Below, piece by piece: positions 9,110 to 15,462 of a stretch of 15,462 nucleotides of DNA. Source of the stretch: Fibrobacter sp. (GTDB lineage Bacteria > Fibrobacterota > Fibrobacteria > Fibrobacterales > Fibrobacteraceae). Within the stretch, counting starts at the first letter, position 1. Each line of letters starts with the position of its first letter. A program made the position numbers and the translations under genes. The notes beneath the pieces were generated by a model. The model had not been told where the DNA came from. It saw only the letters and a program-made list of their open reading frames with translations, and did no database searches. The DNA lies in the NCBI GenBank assembly GCA_017520105.1, contig JAFWRL010000079.1, positions 1 to 15,462 on the forward strand, read 5' to 3'.

Positions 9110-11633
9110 TCTCAGACAAAAAAATAGCAGATTCAGCAAGACGTGGATTGTAACAATCCTCGCCTTCTGTTCGCTGTTTTCGAGTCTCGCTTTCGCAAAC
9201 AAGATGGCATCCCAGCTGCAAGAGGCCATCTACCTTTTCGAAATGAAGGGCGAGGTCGATGATGCCATTAGGCTTCTTGAAAAAATTTCACGCCAAGGAG
9301 ATTCCGACGACAAGGAAACCGCATTTTTCTATCTCGGAAAAATCTACGATCTCGCTAACAACAAAGCACAGGCAAACCACTTCTACAACCGTAGCCAGGC
9401 CATAAACAAGACGACAAGCAAAGCCTATTGGCTTGCCGAACGTGATGCCGCTACCAGTTTTTCCCCGGAAAGGCTATTACAGAAGACATTCTCTTTCCGC
9501 AGCCCCATCCATAAATTCTTTGACGGGAAAAACGCCAACATACTATTCGAAAACGGGCACATCGCCAAAATCGAAGACGGGAAGATTACAGAAATTCCAG
9601 CCACATTGGGCGAAGACAACCAGCTTTTGCACATCGATTCCGACGGAATGTGGTATCAAAACGCCACTCGCGATTCCGTATTTTACAAGCCACACAGTTC
9701 GCCAAAACAAGAGAAGTCATACAACATCAGGAACATCACGCAATTCGCGGCAAACAATAACGAAGCGCTTGCCATGACGGACAGAGCCATCTACATTCTC
9801 GACCGCAAAGGGACCCTCGTCAAAGGCAACAACGACTTCAATTCCTGCCAAATTCAACAAGAAACCTTTATCGACAATTATTTTATCATCAACTGCCCCG
9901 ACAACGCCCTTCACTTCATTTCAGCCACATCGGCTACAGAAACGTTCACAATCGCCCAGTACGACATTATCCAGCAGACTTTTGTCAGCAACGGCTATAT
10001 TTATCTCGTTTCGGGCAACAACCTTTTCTGTTATTCGCAACAGAACCCCAAGACACCACTGTGGAAAAACGGAGTCGGAAACATCGAAAGCATCCAATCT
10101 TTCGAAAACCACATCGTCACGCTGGAAGCTTCCGGAAAAATCACATTGTACGACCAAACGACAGGCGCCGTTCTTTCAAGCATCCGCGCCAACGCCTCGA
10201 ACATATACCCTCTCGCACAAGGGACGCTCGGGCTATTTTCGAACGAAGGTTCCGTCATCACCGTAGACACATTGCTCCGCCCCCTCTGGAGTTTCAACTT
10301 TGCAAAATCCCCCTTAGCGCGCCCCATTACCAAGAACAAGTCCATCTACATTCCTTTTAGCGACAGGAAGGTTTTTGCCATCGATGCGCACTTCTACGGA
10401 CAACGTCCGCTATACACAAGCAAACTCGCGACAAAAGCCATCTTGCAGGCAAAACAAGGTTATTGGGACAATATCAACCCCATTCTCGATTCAATTCTAA
10501 AGAACGAACCAGGCAACGCCGAAGCGCATTTTCTCAAGGCATTAAATCTGGAACAAAAGCACTCCCCCGAAAGGGAACGCCAGATGGCATGGGCCGAAGC
10601 GGTTCGACTTTCCATCGGAAGTCCGCAAATAGCAAACACCGTTCTAAGCCATTACAGCAAAGTCATCGGGGCACTTTTCGTGAGCCCGCTAAGCATTTCG
10701 CCCAAGACCATGTACCCGCAGTTCCTGGGTTCCAAAAAGAACATTTACACGGTCGATCCTGCAACGGAACAGCTGATATGCATCAACGCCGAAACTGGCG
10801 AACAGCGCTGGAGCAAGTATATCGGAAAAATCGGAAACGCCCCCGTGATACAGTCCGACGAAAATGCAATCGTCATTTCGACAGGCTACCAGATGAACAT
10901 CTACGACATGAACAAGGACGCCTTCAACAAGCCGCTACAGCTGCCAGGAAAGGCGTTCAACTTCACGATGTCTAGCGACTTTATTTACGTTTCCACCTGG
11001 AACGGGTTCCTGCTCAAGATTTCACGTGCGACAAACACCATCGCATGGTCCCGCAAGGTCTATGCCATGCCTTTCCATGTCGTCAAGTTCCCGCGCTACC
11101 TGCAGCTCTGCAACTTGGACGGAGAACTGATACGCTTAAATGACGATACCGGGCTTGCCATCGAGAAGACCACGAACAGAGTCCAAGTCAACATCACCAG
11201 CATGGACGGGTTCGATTCGACACTTGTCCTTGTTTCGAGTACAAATAAGCTTTTCTTGCAAAACACCAAGAAAAAAGACTTCAGCCCGACACAAGTCCTT
11301 ATGGAATATCCCATCGTATCCATGCAGGTTTTCAGGGACCAAAACGACGACAAAATCATCCTCTCGCTATCGGATCAGTCCATTCTGCTTTACTCCAGCA
11401 TCGGGACTCCCCTCTGGAAATATCAAGGCAAAAAATCCATATTCTCCAAGCCGTTCATTTACGACGGGAAAGCATGGATAGACCAGGGGAACGAACTCAT
11501 CGCCCTTTCTCTCAAGGATGGAAAAATCGTCAAGACGTTCAACACACCTGGTGGAGCAGGCACACCTTTTATTTTGAATCACACTTTGTTCAGTGCATCC
11601 CCCAAACGGGTTCTTTATGGTTTCCCGCTCTAA
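9102..11633 (+). CDS. Exported TPR and PQQ-like beta-propeller protein
   Basis: This is an 843-residue predicted periplasmic protein. A signal peptide covers residues 1-32 (hydrophobic 15-31, cut after AFA). Residues about 36-113 form TPR-like helices (KGEVDDAIRLLEKI, then ETAFFYLGKIYDLANNKAQANHFYNRS). Residues about 130-440 have propeller-like repeats (ILFENGHIAKIEDGKI, RAIYILDRKGTLV, GYIYLVSGNNLFCYS, GKITLYDQTTGAVLSSI). Residues about 444-520 are again TPR-like (GNAEAHFLKALNLEQKH). The rest (about 530-843) is a second propeller with a classic PQQ/BamB-type blade (LICINAETGEQRWSKYIGKIGNAPVI). No catalytic residues or cofactor site are evident, so a binding or scaffold role is likely. It starts inside the regulator gene (8-base overlap), so it is translationally coupled to the two-component system and may be a partner of the kinase sensor domain (inference). 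Confidence 0.85.
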   Translation: MRNLRQKNSRFSKTWIVTILAFCSLFSSLAFANKMASQLQEAIYLFEMKGEVDDAIRLLEKISRQGDSDDKETAFFYLGKIYDLANNKAQANHFYNRSQAINKTTSKAYWLAERDAATSFSPERLLQKTFSFRSPIHKFFDGKNANILFENGHIAKIEDGKITEIPATLGEDNQLLHIDSDGMWYQNATRDSVFYKPHSSPKQEKSYNIRNITQFAANNNEALAMTDRAIYILDRKGTLVKGNNDFNSCQIQQETFIDNYFIINCPDNALHFISATSATETFTIAQYDIIQQTFVSNGYIYLVSGNNLFCYSQQNPKTPLWKNGVGNIESIQSFENHIVTLEASGKITLYDQTTGAVLSSIRANASNIYPLAQGTLGLFSNEGSVITVDTLLRPLWSFNFAKSPLARPITKNKSIYIPFSDRKVFAIDAHFYGQRPLYTSKLATKAILQAKQGYWDNINPILDSILKNEPGNAEAHFLKALNLEQKHSPERERQMAWAEAVRLSIGSPQIANTVLSHYSKVIGALFVSPLSISPKTMYPQFLGSKKNIYTVDPATEQLICINAETGEQRWSKYIGKIGNAPVIQSDENAIVISTGYQMNIYDMNKDAFNKPLQLPGKAFNFTMSSDFIYVSTWNGFLLKISRATNTIAWSRKVYAMPFHVVKFPRYLQLCNLDGELIRLNDDTGLAIEKTTNRVQVNITSMDGFDSTLVLVSSTNKLFLQNTKKKDFSPTQVLMEYPIVSMQVFRDQNDDKIILSLSDQSILLYSSIGTPLWKYQGKKSIFSKPFIYDGKAWIDQGNELIALSLKDGKIVKTFNTPGGAGTPFILNHTLFSASPKRVLYGFPL

Positions 11634-11660
11634 TTTAGACTATAGTAAACTAAAAAATTG

Positions 11661-11690
11661 TTGGTCACTTTCACAAAATCGCAGTACTTT
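11661..11690 (+). promoter_or_regulatory. Candidate promoter of the substrate-binding lipoprotein gene
   Basis: TTGGTC (11661-11666) and TACTTT (11685-11690), spaced by 18 bases, lie in the 84-base spacer before the lipoprotein gene. The layout repeats that of the candidate promoter at 5012-5041, including ACT directly after TTGGT(A/C). A TATAGT at 11641-11646, inside the small palindrome ACTATAGT, is a competing -10 candidate. I see no T-tailed terminator for the upstream operon in this spacer. Confidence 0.35.
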
Positions 11691-11717
11691 TTTGAATAGG
11701 TTTTTGCAGGAAATAAA

Positions 11718-13508
11718 ATGAACGCAAGCGTCAAGAAACTAGTCTCCTTGTGCAGTCTCGCCCTCGTGACTGCGTTTATGGCCGTAGGCTGCAAGGACGA
11801 AGTTTCGAAGGATTCTAAGGAGACCAAGGACGCTCCTCCTGAATTTCCGCGAAACGAAACTCTTTATATTGGCGGTTTCGACTGGGCGCCCCCGACAACG
11901 TTCAACCCGCTGGATCGCAATCCGAACTTCCCCATAGACGGTAAAATCCGGGTCATGTACGAATCACTCCTCGCCTACAACCAGCTTACAGGCAAACTGG
12001 ACCCAATGCTCGCCGACAGCTACATCACGACTGATTCCAGCATCACCGTGCACCTGGATACTCAAGCCGCATGGAACAACGGAACAAAAGTCACACCGGA
12101 CGATGTCATTTATACATTCAGAATCGACTCGATACTCCCGACGGCCCACCACGATAACTGGAAATACATAAAAACCATTACGGATGACGGAAACAACAAC
12201 ATCACATTCCATCTTCCAACCAAACGAAACCCGCTCATGGCGTTAAACGCCATCGCCGAGACCTCCATCCTCCCCAAGTCCGTTTTCGAGCCGTTGCTCA
12301 AGTCAGCCAAAAGCGGAAAGACCTACAACATGGAGGTCATTTTCAAGTTCAAGAACGATTCCCTCCCAGTCGCGTCCGGTCCCTACACTCTCAAGACTTA
12401 CGCCCCGGACAAAATTGTATTGGAACGCACCGAGAACTACTGGGGAATAAGCAAGCACAACGGCAAAAAGCCTGTGCCAAAGTACATTATCCATCCCATT
12501 TACGACAACAATGACAACTTCAACAGTGCCATGAACCGCGGGAACCTCGATGTTTCCTCCATCTACATGCCGAGAATCTGGGAAAAGACAAAGGACAGCA
12601 TCCGAGCATGGAGCAGGGAAGAACCTTACCAGTTACCAGCAAACATTACAGTCCTTATTGTGGCTATGCAAAAGGAACCTTTCAACAACGTAGCCTTTAG
12701 ACGCGCCCTCGTCCACGCCATCAATTTCGACAAAATCAAAGTTCGTGCGGTATCCAACTACACCCCGACCATACAACCCGGCCTCATACTCCCCTTCGGG
12801 GCCGAAAAGTCTTTCTACAACAAGGATGATGCCAGCGAGTTCGGTTACAGTTTCAACACCGAAAAGGCCCGTGAAATCCTCGCCAAAGCGGGCTACTCAT
12901 GGAATGCCCAGGGAAAACTTCTAGACAAGAAGAAAAAGCCAGTCCGCAGCATATCCATCGAATGTCCGCAAGGCTGGACCGACTGGGAAGACGCCATCAA
13001 CGTCATCGTCGAGTCGTTCGCCGAAATCGGGGTTACCGCGGTCGCCAAATTTGTCGATTACGGGACCTGGAACACGAACCTCCGCCTCGGCACGTTCGAT
13101 TTGTCCATGAAGACGCCCCCTTCGGAACTTTCCGTAGCAAGCCCCTGGAACAGATTCAACCATCTCATGAGTCTTGCCGCATACAAGCCTATCGGCGAAA
13201 TGGCTTTTGCAAACCAAGGGCGATTCCAGGATAAAAAAATCAACGCCCTGTTAAGCAAAATTCCGACAAATACAGACGAAACGGAACTCAAGCAAGCTTA
13301 CCGCGAACTCAACAAGCGGTTCATGCAGACAATCCCCGTCTTGCCGATTATGTATAGACCTTCAACCTATTATCAATTTTCAACGAAGTACTGGACGAAC
13401 TTCCCTACGGCAGAAAATCCTTACGCTCCGCCCAACAATCTCATTGTTGCCGCTGGAGTTACCGCCCTTTGGGAGATAAAATCGGTTGAAAAACAGAGTA
13501 ATCAATAA
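11718..13508 (+). CDS. Family 5 (peptide-type) substrate-binding lipoprotein
   Basis: This is a 596-residue solute-binding protein of the DppA/OppA class (SBP family 5), normally the receptor of an ABC importer for peptides or similar solutes. The N-terminus is a lipoprotein signal with lipobox MAVGC, and Cys25 is the predicted lipidated residue. After a short charged linker the body begins (LYIGGFDWAPPTTFNPLDRNP). It shows family landmarks: IRVMYESLLAYNQLTGKLDPMLADSY, the 'AAWNNGTKVTPDDVIYTF' block, PVASGPYTL, LERTENYWG and FRRALVHAINFDKI. The length is normal for the family, and no permease or ATPase gene is in the window. ATG 11718 follows AGGAA (11708-11712). Ligand class cannot be fixed from the sequence; peptides are the commonest. 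Residues 50-56 read WAPPTTF, where many homologues have a P/N-rich segment for domain I. Confidence 0.92.
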   Translation: MNASVKKLVSLCSLALVTAFMAVGCKDEVSKDSKETKDAPPEFPRNETLYIGGFDWAPPTTFNPLDRNPNFPIDGKIRVMYESLLAYNQLTGKLDPMLADSYITTDSSITVHLDTQAAWNNGTKVTPDDVIYTFRIDSILPTAHHDNWKYIKTITDDGNNNITFHLPTKRNPLMALNAIAETSILPKSVFEPLLKSAKSGKTYNMEVIFKFKNDSLPVASGPYTLKTYAPDKIVLERTENYWGISKHNGKKPVPKYIIHPIYDNNDNFNSAMNRGNLDVSSIYMPRIWEKTKDSIRAWSREEPYQLPANITVLIVAMQKEPFNNVAFRRALVHAINFDKIKVRAVSNYTPTIQPGLILPFGAEKSFYNKDDASEFGYSFNTEKAREILAKAGYSWNAQGKLLDKKKKPVRSISIECPQGWTDWEDAINVIVESFAEIGVTAVAKFVDYGTWNTNLRLGTFDLSMKTPPSELSVASPWNRFNHLMSLAAYKPIGEMAFANQGRFQDKKINALLSKIPTNTDETELKQAYRELNKRFMQTIPVLPIMYRPSTYYQFSTKYWTNFPTAENPYAPPNNLIVAAGVTALWEIKSVEKQSNQ

Positions 13509-13513
13509 AAAAG

Positions 13514-13542
13514 TTCTCATCTTTCAAAAAAAAAATTATCTT
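13514..13542 (+). promoter_or_regulatory. Candidate promoter of pssA (weak)
   Basis: TATCTT (13537-13542) lies in the 57-base spacer behind a run of ten A residues (13526-13535). TTCTCA (13514-13519) is 17 bases upstream and is a poor -35. The TATCTTTA form resembles the TAnnTTTG motif of Bacteroidetes promoters. The gene may instead, or also, be read through from the lipoprotein gene, since I see no terminator between them. Confidence 0.25.
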
Positions 13543-13565
13543 TAGCTCGTTATTTAAAGGAGTAC

Positions 13566-14366
13566 ATGGTGCAAAAGCTACGTTATATTCTGCCAAATAC
13601 TTTCACAAGCCTGAACTTTTTGCTGGGTGTCTTTTCCATTTGCTGGACAACCGGCGCATTCAGTTCTTTCAGTACGGCAGACCAAATCCGCATGGGTGCC
13701 TACTTTGTCATGTTGTGTGCCCTTTTTGACAAGCTTGACGGCTTTGCAGCCCGCCTTGTGAACGCCAGTTCCGAATTCGGCGCCCAATTCGATAGCCTTG
13801 CCGATCTGGTTGCATTCGGCCTCGCCCCGGCATTCTGCTTTTTCTTCACCTACAAGATATACGCTCCGGAATGGTTCCAGAACCACGGTCTCCTGATGAC
13901 TTTCGCATTGGCTGTTTATGTGCTCTGCGCCGCCATGCGCCTCGCCAAGTACAACGCCTGCGACTCGGACACATATCATCACCACTTTTCCGGCCTTCCC
14001 TCCACATTCGCAGGCATGATCAACGCAACGCTCATCGTGTTCCTCATGACCAAGGGCGTTTTTGCTGATTCCAGCACGTTCCTCTTCTGGCTTCCGATGA
14101 TCGTGTTTGTCGCCACAGGATTCCTGATGGTAAGCCCGCTGTTCCTCCCGAAGCTCCAGCCGCGCAAGAACAAGGCGTTCAACATTTTCCAGATCGTGCT
14201 GATTTTGCTCACCTACGTTGCCGGAATCCTCTTCTACAACCCGAAGGTGCCGTTCATCCTTGAATACCTGCTCCTCCTCGGCGCAAGCTACATGCTGATT
14301 GGTTTCGGTGTAGGTCTCGCCTACCGTAAGCAGATTATTGAAGAAGCGAAAGCGGGAAAAAAGTAA
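13566..14366 (+). CDS. pssA: CDP-diacylglycerol-serine O-phosphatidyltransferase
   Basis: This integral membrane enzyme joins CDP-diacylglycerol and L-serine to give phosphatidylserine, the precursor of phosphatidylethanolamine. The full CDP-alcohol phosphotransferase signature D-G-x2-A-R-x8-G-x3-D-x3-D is present: Asp58, Gly59, Ala62, Arg63, Gly72, Asp76 and Asp80. The N-terminal RYILPNTFTSLNFLLGVFSI is typical of the membrane-type PssA of Bacillus and many other phyla. About seven or eight hydrophobic segments are visible over 266 residues, a normal length. ATG 13566 has a strong AAAGGAG (13556-13562) with a tight 3-base spacing. No phosphatidylserine decarboxylase gene is next to it. The stop is followed by a repeat and a strong terminator. 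Other members of the superfamily share the signature, but the N-terminal block favours PssA. Confidence 0.9.
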   Translation: MVQKLRYILPNTFTSLNFLLGVFSICWTTGAFSSFSTADQIRMGAYFVMLCALFDKLDGFAARLVNASSEFGAQFDSLADLVAFGLAPAFCFFFTYKIYAPEWFQNHGLLMTFALAVYVLCAAMRLAKYNACDSDTYHHHFSGLPSTFAGMINATLIVFLMTKGVFADSSTFLFWLPMIVFVATGFLMVSPLFLPKLQPRKNKAFNIFQIVLILLTYVAGILFYNPKVPFILEYLLLLGASYMLIGFGVGLAYRKQIIEEAKAGKK

Positions 14367-14397
14367 TCGGTAGATTTTAGAACTTAAAGCCTAGAAT

Positions 14398-14426
14398 CGT
14401 CATCCTGAGTGCAACGAAGGATCCAG
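14398..14426. repeat. Short dispersed palindromic repeat (CATCCTGAG...GAAGGATCC type)
   Basis: The segment contains GTCATCCTGAG and CGAAGGATCCAG, with an inverted ATCCT (14402-14406) / AGGAT (14418-14422) around a GAGTGCAACGA loop. I recognise this as the form of an intergenic repeat found in many copies in several bacterial phyla, whose chance translation gives 'SFVALRMT'. It sits between the convergent pssA and M14 genes, right before the terminator, as such REP-like units often do. Copy number in this genome cannot be judged from one window. Confidence 0.6.
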
Positions 14427-14442
14427 TAGAATTTAAAGAGTC

Positions 14443-14473
14443 ATGCCCGCCGCCGGCGGGCATCGTTTTTTTT
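14443..14473 (+). terminator. Intrinsic terminator of pssA
   Basis: A perfect 9-bp GC-rich stem, ATGCCCGCC (14443-14451) with GGCGGGCAT (14455-14463) and loop GCC, is followed two bases later by eight T residues (14466-14473). It ends + strand transcription after pssA. On the minus strand the same stem lies just after the M14 stop codon, but only a CTTTAAATT-like tail follows, so bidirectional use would be weak. Confidence 0.92.
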
Positions 14474-14489
14474 AGACATCTTAAAAGTA

Positions 14490-15422
14490 TTAGCGCGATG
14501 CTACGACTTCCAGCCATTCCGCAAAAGCACGACCATAGCGGTCGAACAGGTGTTCCAGCGACATCCGCGGGAGTTCCAATGTCACACATTCGATTCCACG
14601 CTCACCGCACCACGTTCCAAGGCTCCCTGGAGTCTTGTAGCCGATATCCGGCACCCAGGGCAAATTGAACACCCCCATCAAGTCTTCGACAAGCTTTGTC
14701 TTTTGCGGAGCATCAATGCAGCCCATCGGAGCATGCATCGAAAGAATCGACTTCGGTTTCAGCTTATCAATTATGGCGACAAGCGCTTGCGTCTCCGGTT
14801 CGCTCTCTGCAGTAACCCCTGACGACAACATCGTATCGCGAGGCGCTTCGAGGACAGAACGCGAACCGACTTTAGCCATCGAGAAGTTTTCCGTTTTAAA
14901 ATTGCGGTTCAAATCAACGCCATTTGCGTTACCGCGTGTCCCAAGAGCAACCCCGTCCGGATTCGCACACAAAATAAAAGCCACCGAGTCAAAGTTTTTG
15001 TCGAACGCCCGCAATACGCGACTCAAGAGGAACGTCGTTTCCGGTTCCTCCCCGTGAATTCCGGCAATCACGAGCAATTGACATTCGCGCTTGCTAGGGA
15101 AATACAAAAGCGGAGAGCCGAGCATCGTACGGCCGTAAATAGATGATTTCAAACGTATTATACCGCGAGATTCAGGAGTGAACATAGGGAGTCCTGCATC
15201 CTCCACGAGTTCAAATCGCTTCATCTTCTTTCCGTCGCGCTCGATGGTCTCAAAGAACATCTTCGCCGGACGCACCCAGAGACCGCGTTCGCCGTACAAC
15301 GCACGGTACACGACCATCTCCTCCAACGTCTCGGAGTCCTTTGCGAACCCTTCGAGGCGATAAAAGTTGCCTTTAAAATGCCGGAACTCACGCCCGACCA
15401 GACCTATCTGCTCTTCAGTCAT
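14490..15422 (-). CDS. DUF1653 - M14 murein-peptide amidase (MpaA-like) fusion
   Basis: This 310-residue protein has no signal peptide and so is probably cytoplasmic. Residues about 13-71 are a DUF1653 domain (YRLEGFAKDSETLEEMVVYRAL, then GLWVRPAKMF), which usually forms a small protein of its own. Residues about 85-306 are an M14 zinc carboxypeptidase of the MpaA type, which cuts the gamma-D-Glu/diaminopimelate bond of recycled murein peptides. Zinc ligands are His123 and Glu126 (GIHGEE) and His230 (SMHAP). The substrate-binding DLNRNF block is at 170-175, and Glu283 (LELPR) is the catalytic base. CANPDGVALGTRGNANGVDLNRNF is strongly MpaA-like. All active-site residues look intact. AGGAG (complement of 15429-15433) precedes the ATG by 6 bases. 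The fusion may join substrate binding or regulation to murein-peptide recycling (inference). A related M14 subfamily with another amide substrate is possible. Confidence 0.87.
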   Translation of the reverse strand: MTEEQIGLVGREFRHFKGNFYRLEGFAKDSETLEEMVVYRALYGERGLWVRPAKMFFETIERDGKKMKRFELVEDAGLPMFTPESRGIIRLKSSIYGRTMLGSPLLYFPSKRECQLLVIAGIHGEEPETTFLLSRVLRAFDKNFDSVAFILCANPDGVALGTRGNANGVDLNRNFKTENFSMAKVGSRSVLEAPRDTMLSSGVTAESEPETQALVAIIDKLKPKSILSMHAPMGCIDAPQKTKLVEDLMGVFNLPWVPDIGYKTPGSLGTWCGERGIECVTLELPRMSLEHLFDRYGRAFAEWLEVVASR

Positions 15423-15462
15423 CTGTTGCTCCTAACGTCGATTTCGTCTGTTTCCTTTTGTG

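Noticed and set aside
11634..11654. TTTAG/CTAAA inverted repeat after the propeller gene as a terminator
   Set aside because: It has only 5 AT-rich base pairs, an 11-base loop and no following T-run.
14377..14589. Minus-strand frame of 70 codons
   Set aside because: It runs through the terminator hairpin and the dispersed repeat (giving the spurious 'SFVALRMT' string) and overlaps the M14 gene in another frame.

Overview
The window is about 15.5 kb of gene-dense bacterial chromosome with no mobile element, rRNA, tRNA or CRISPR array that I can see. The protein style, mid-range base composition, AT-rich spacers and a short dispersed repeat (CATCCTGAG...GAAGGATCC) suggest a diderm bacterium of the Fibrobacter type (FCB group). 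That is recognition by feel, not proof. Signal peptides, a lipobox protein and a large periplasmic sensor domain support a Gram-negative-like envelope.

Left part (1-5003, + strand): a TPP riboswitch precedes thiC (HMP-P synthase, thiamine biosynthesis), and the thiC Shine-Dalgarno lies within the aptamer's conserved 3' end. Two unusual genes follow closely. The first is a protein with a primase-like (archaeo-eukaryotic primase type) domain followed by a RepA/RecA-like ATPase, in which the ATPase motifs look intact but the primase motifs look worn. The second is a TrmA/RlmD-type RNA m5U methyltransferase homologue that lacks the catalytic cysteine and the glycine-rich SAM loop. Both look like repurposed proteins.

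Middle part (5012-11633, + strand): a tightly packed five-gene unit. In order it encodes an exported LysM protein, a 38-residue single-helix membrane protein, a histidine kinase with a ~395-residue periplasmic sensor region containing a TPR-like stretch, an OmpR/PhoB-type response regulator, and an exported 843-residue protein with two beta-propeller-like regions flanking TPR-like helices. Start and stop codons overlap or nearly touch at every junction. I infer a cell-envelope sensing system in which the LysM protein, the small membrane protein and the TPR/propeller protein are partners or inputs of the kinase. This is the best candidate here for an undescribed system.

Right part (11634-15462): an oligopeptide-type substrate-binding lipoprotein (family 5) with no permease genes next to it; pssA for phosphatidylserine synthesis; a short dispersed repeat and a strong intrinsic terminator; and, convergent on the minus strand, a fusion of a DUF1653 domain to an MpaA-like M14 murein-peptide amidase. 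Thus several genes concern envelope and murein peptides (LysM, peptide-binding lipoprotein, PssA, MpaA-like). No gene-free stretch exceeds 300 bases. The first ~120 bases hold a pyrimidine-rich thiC leader and no gene I can support.
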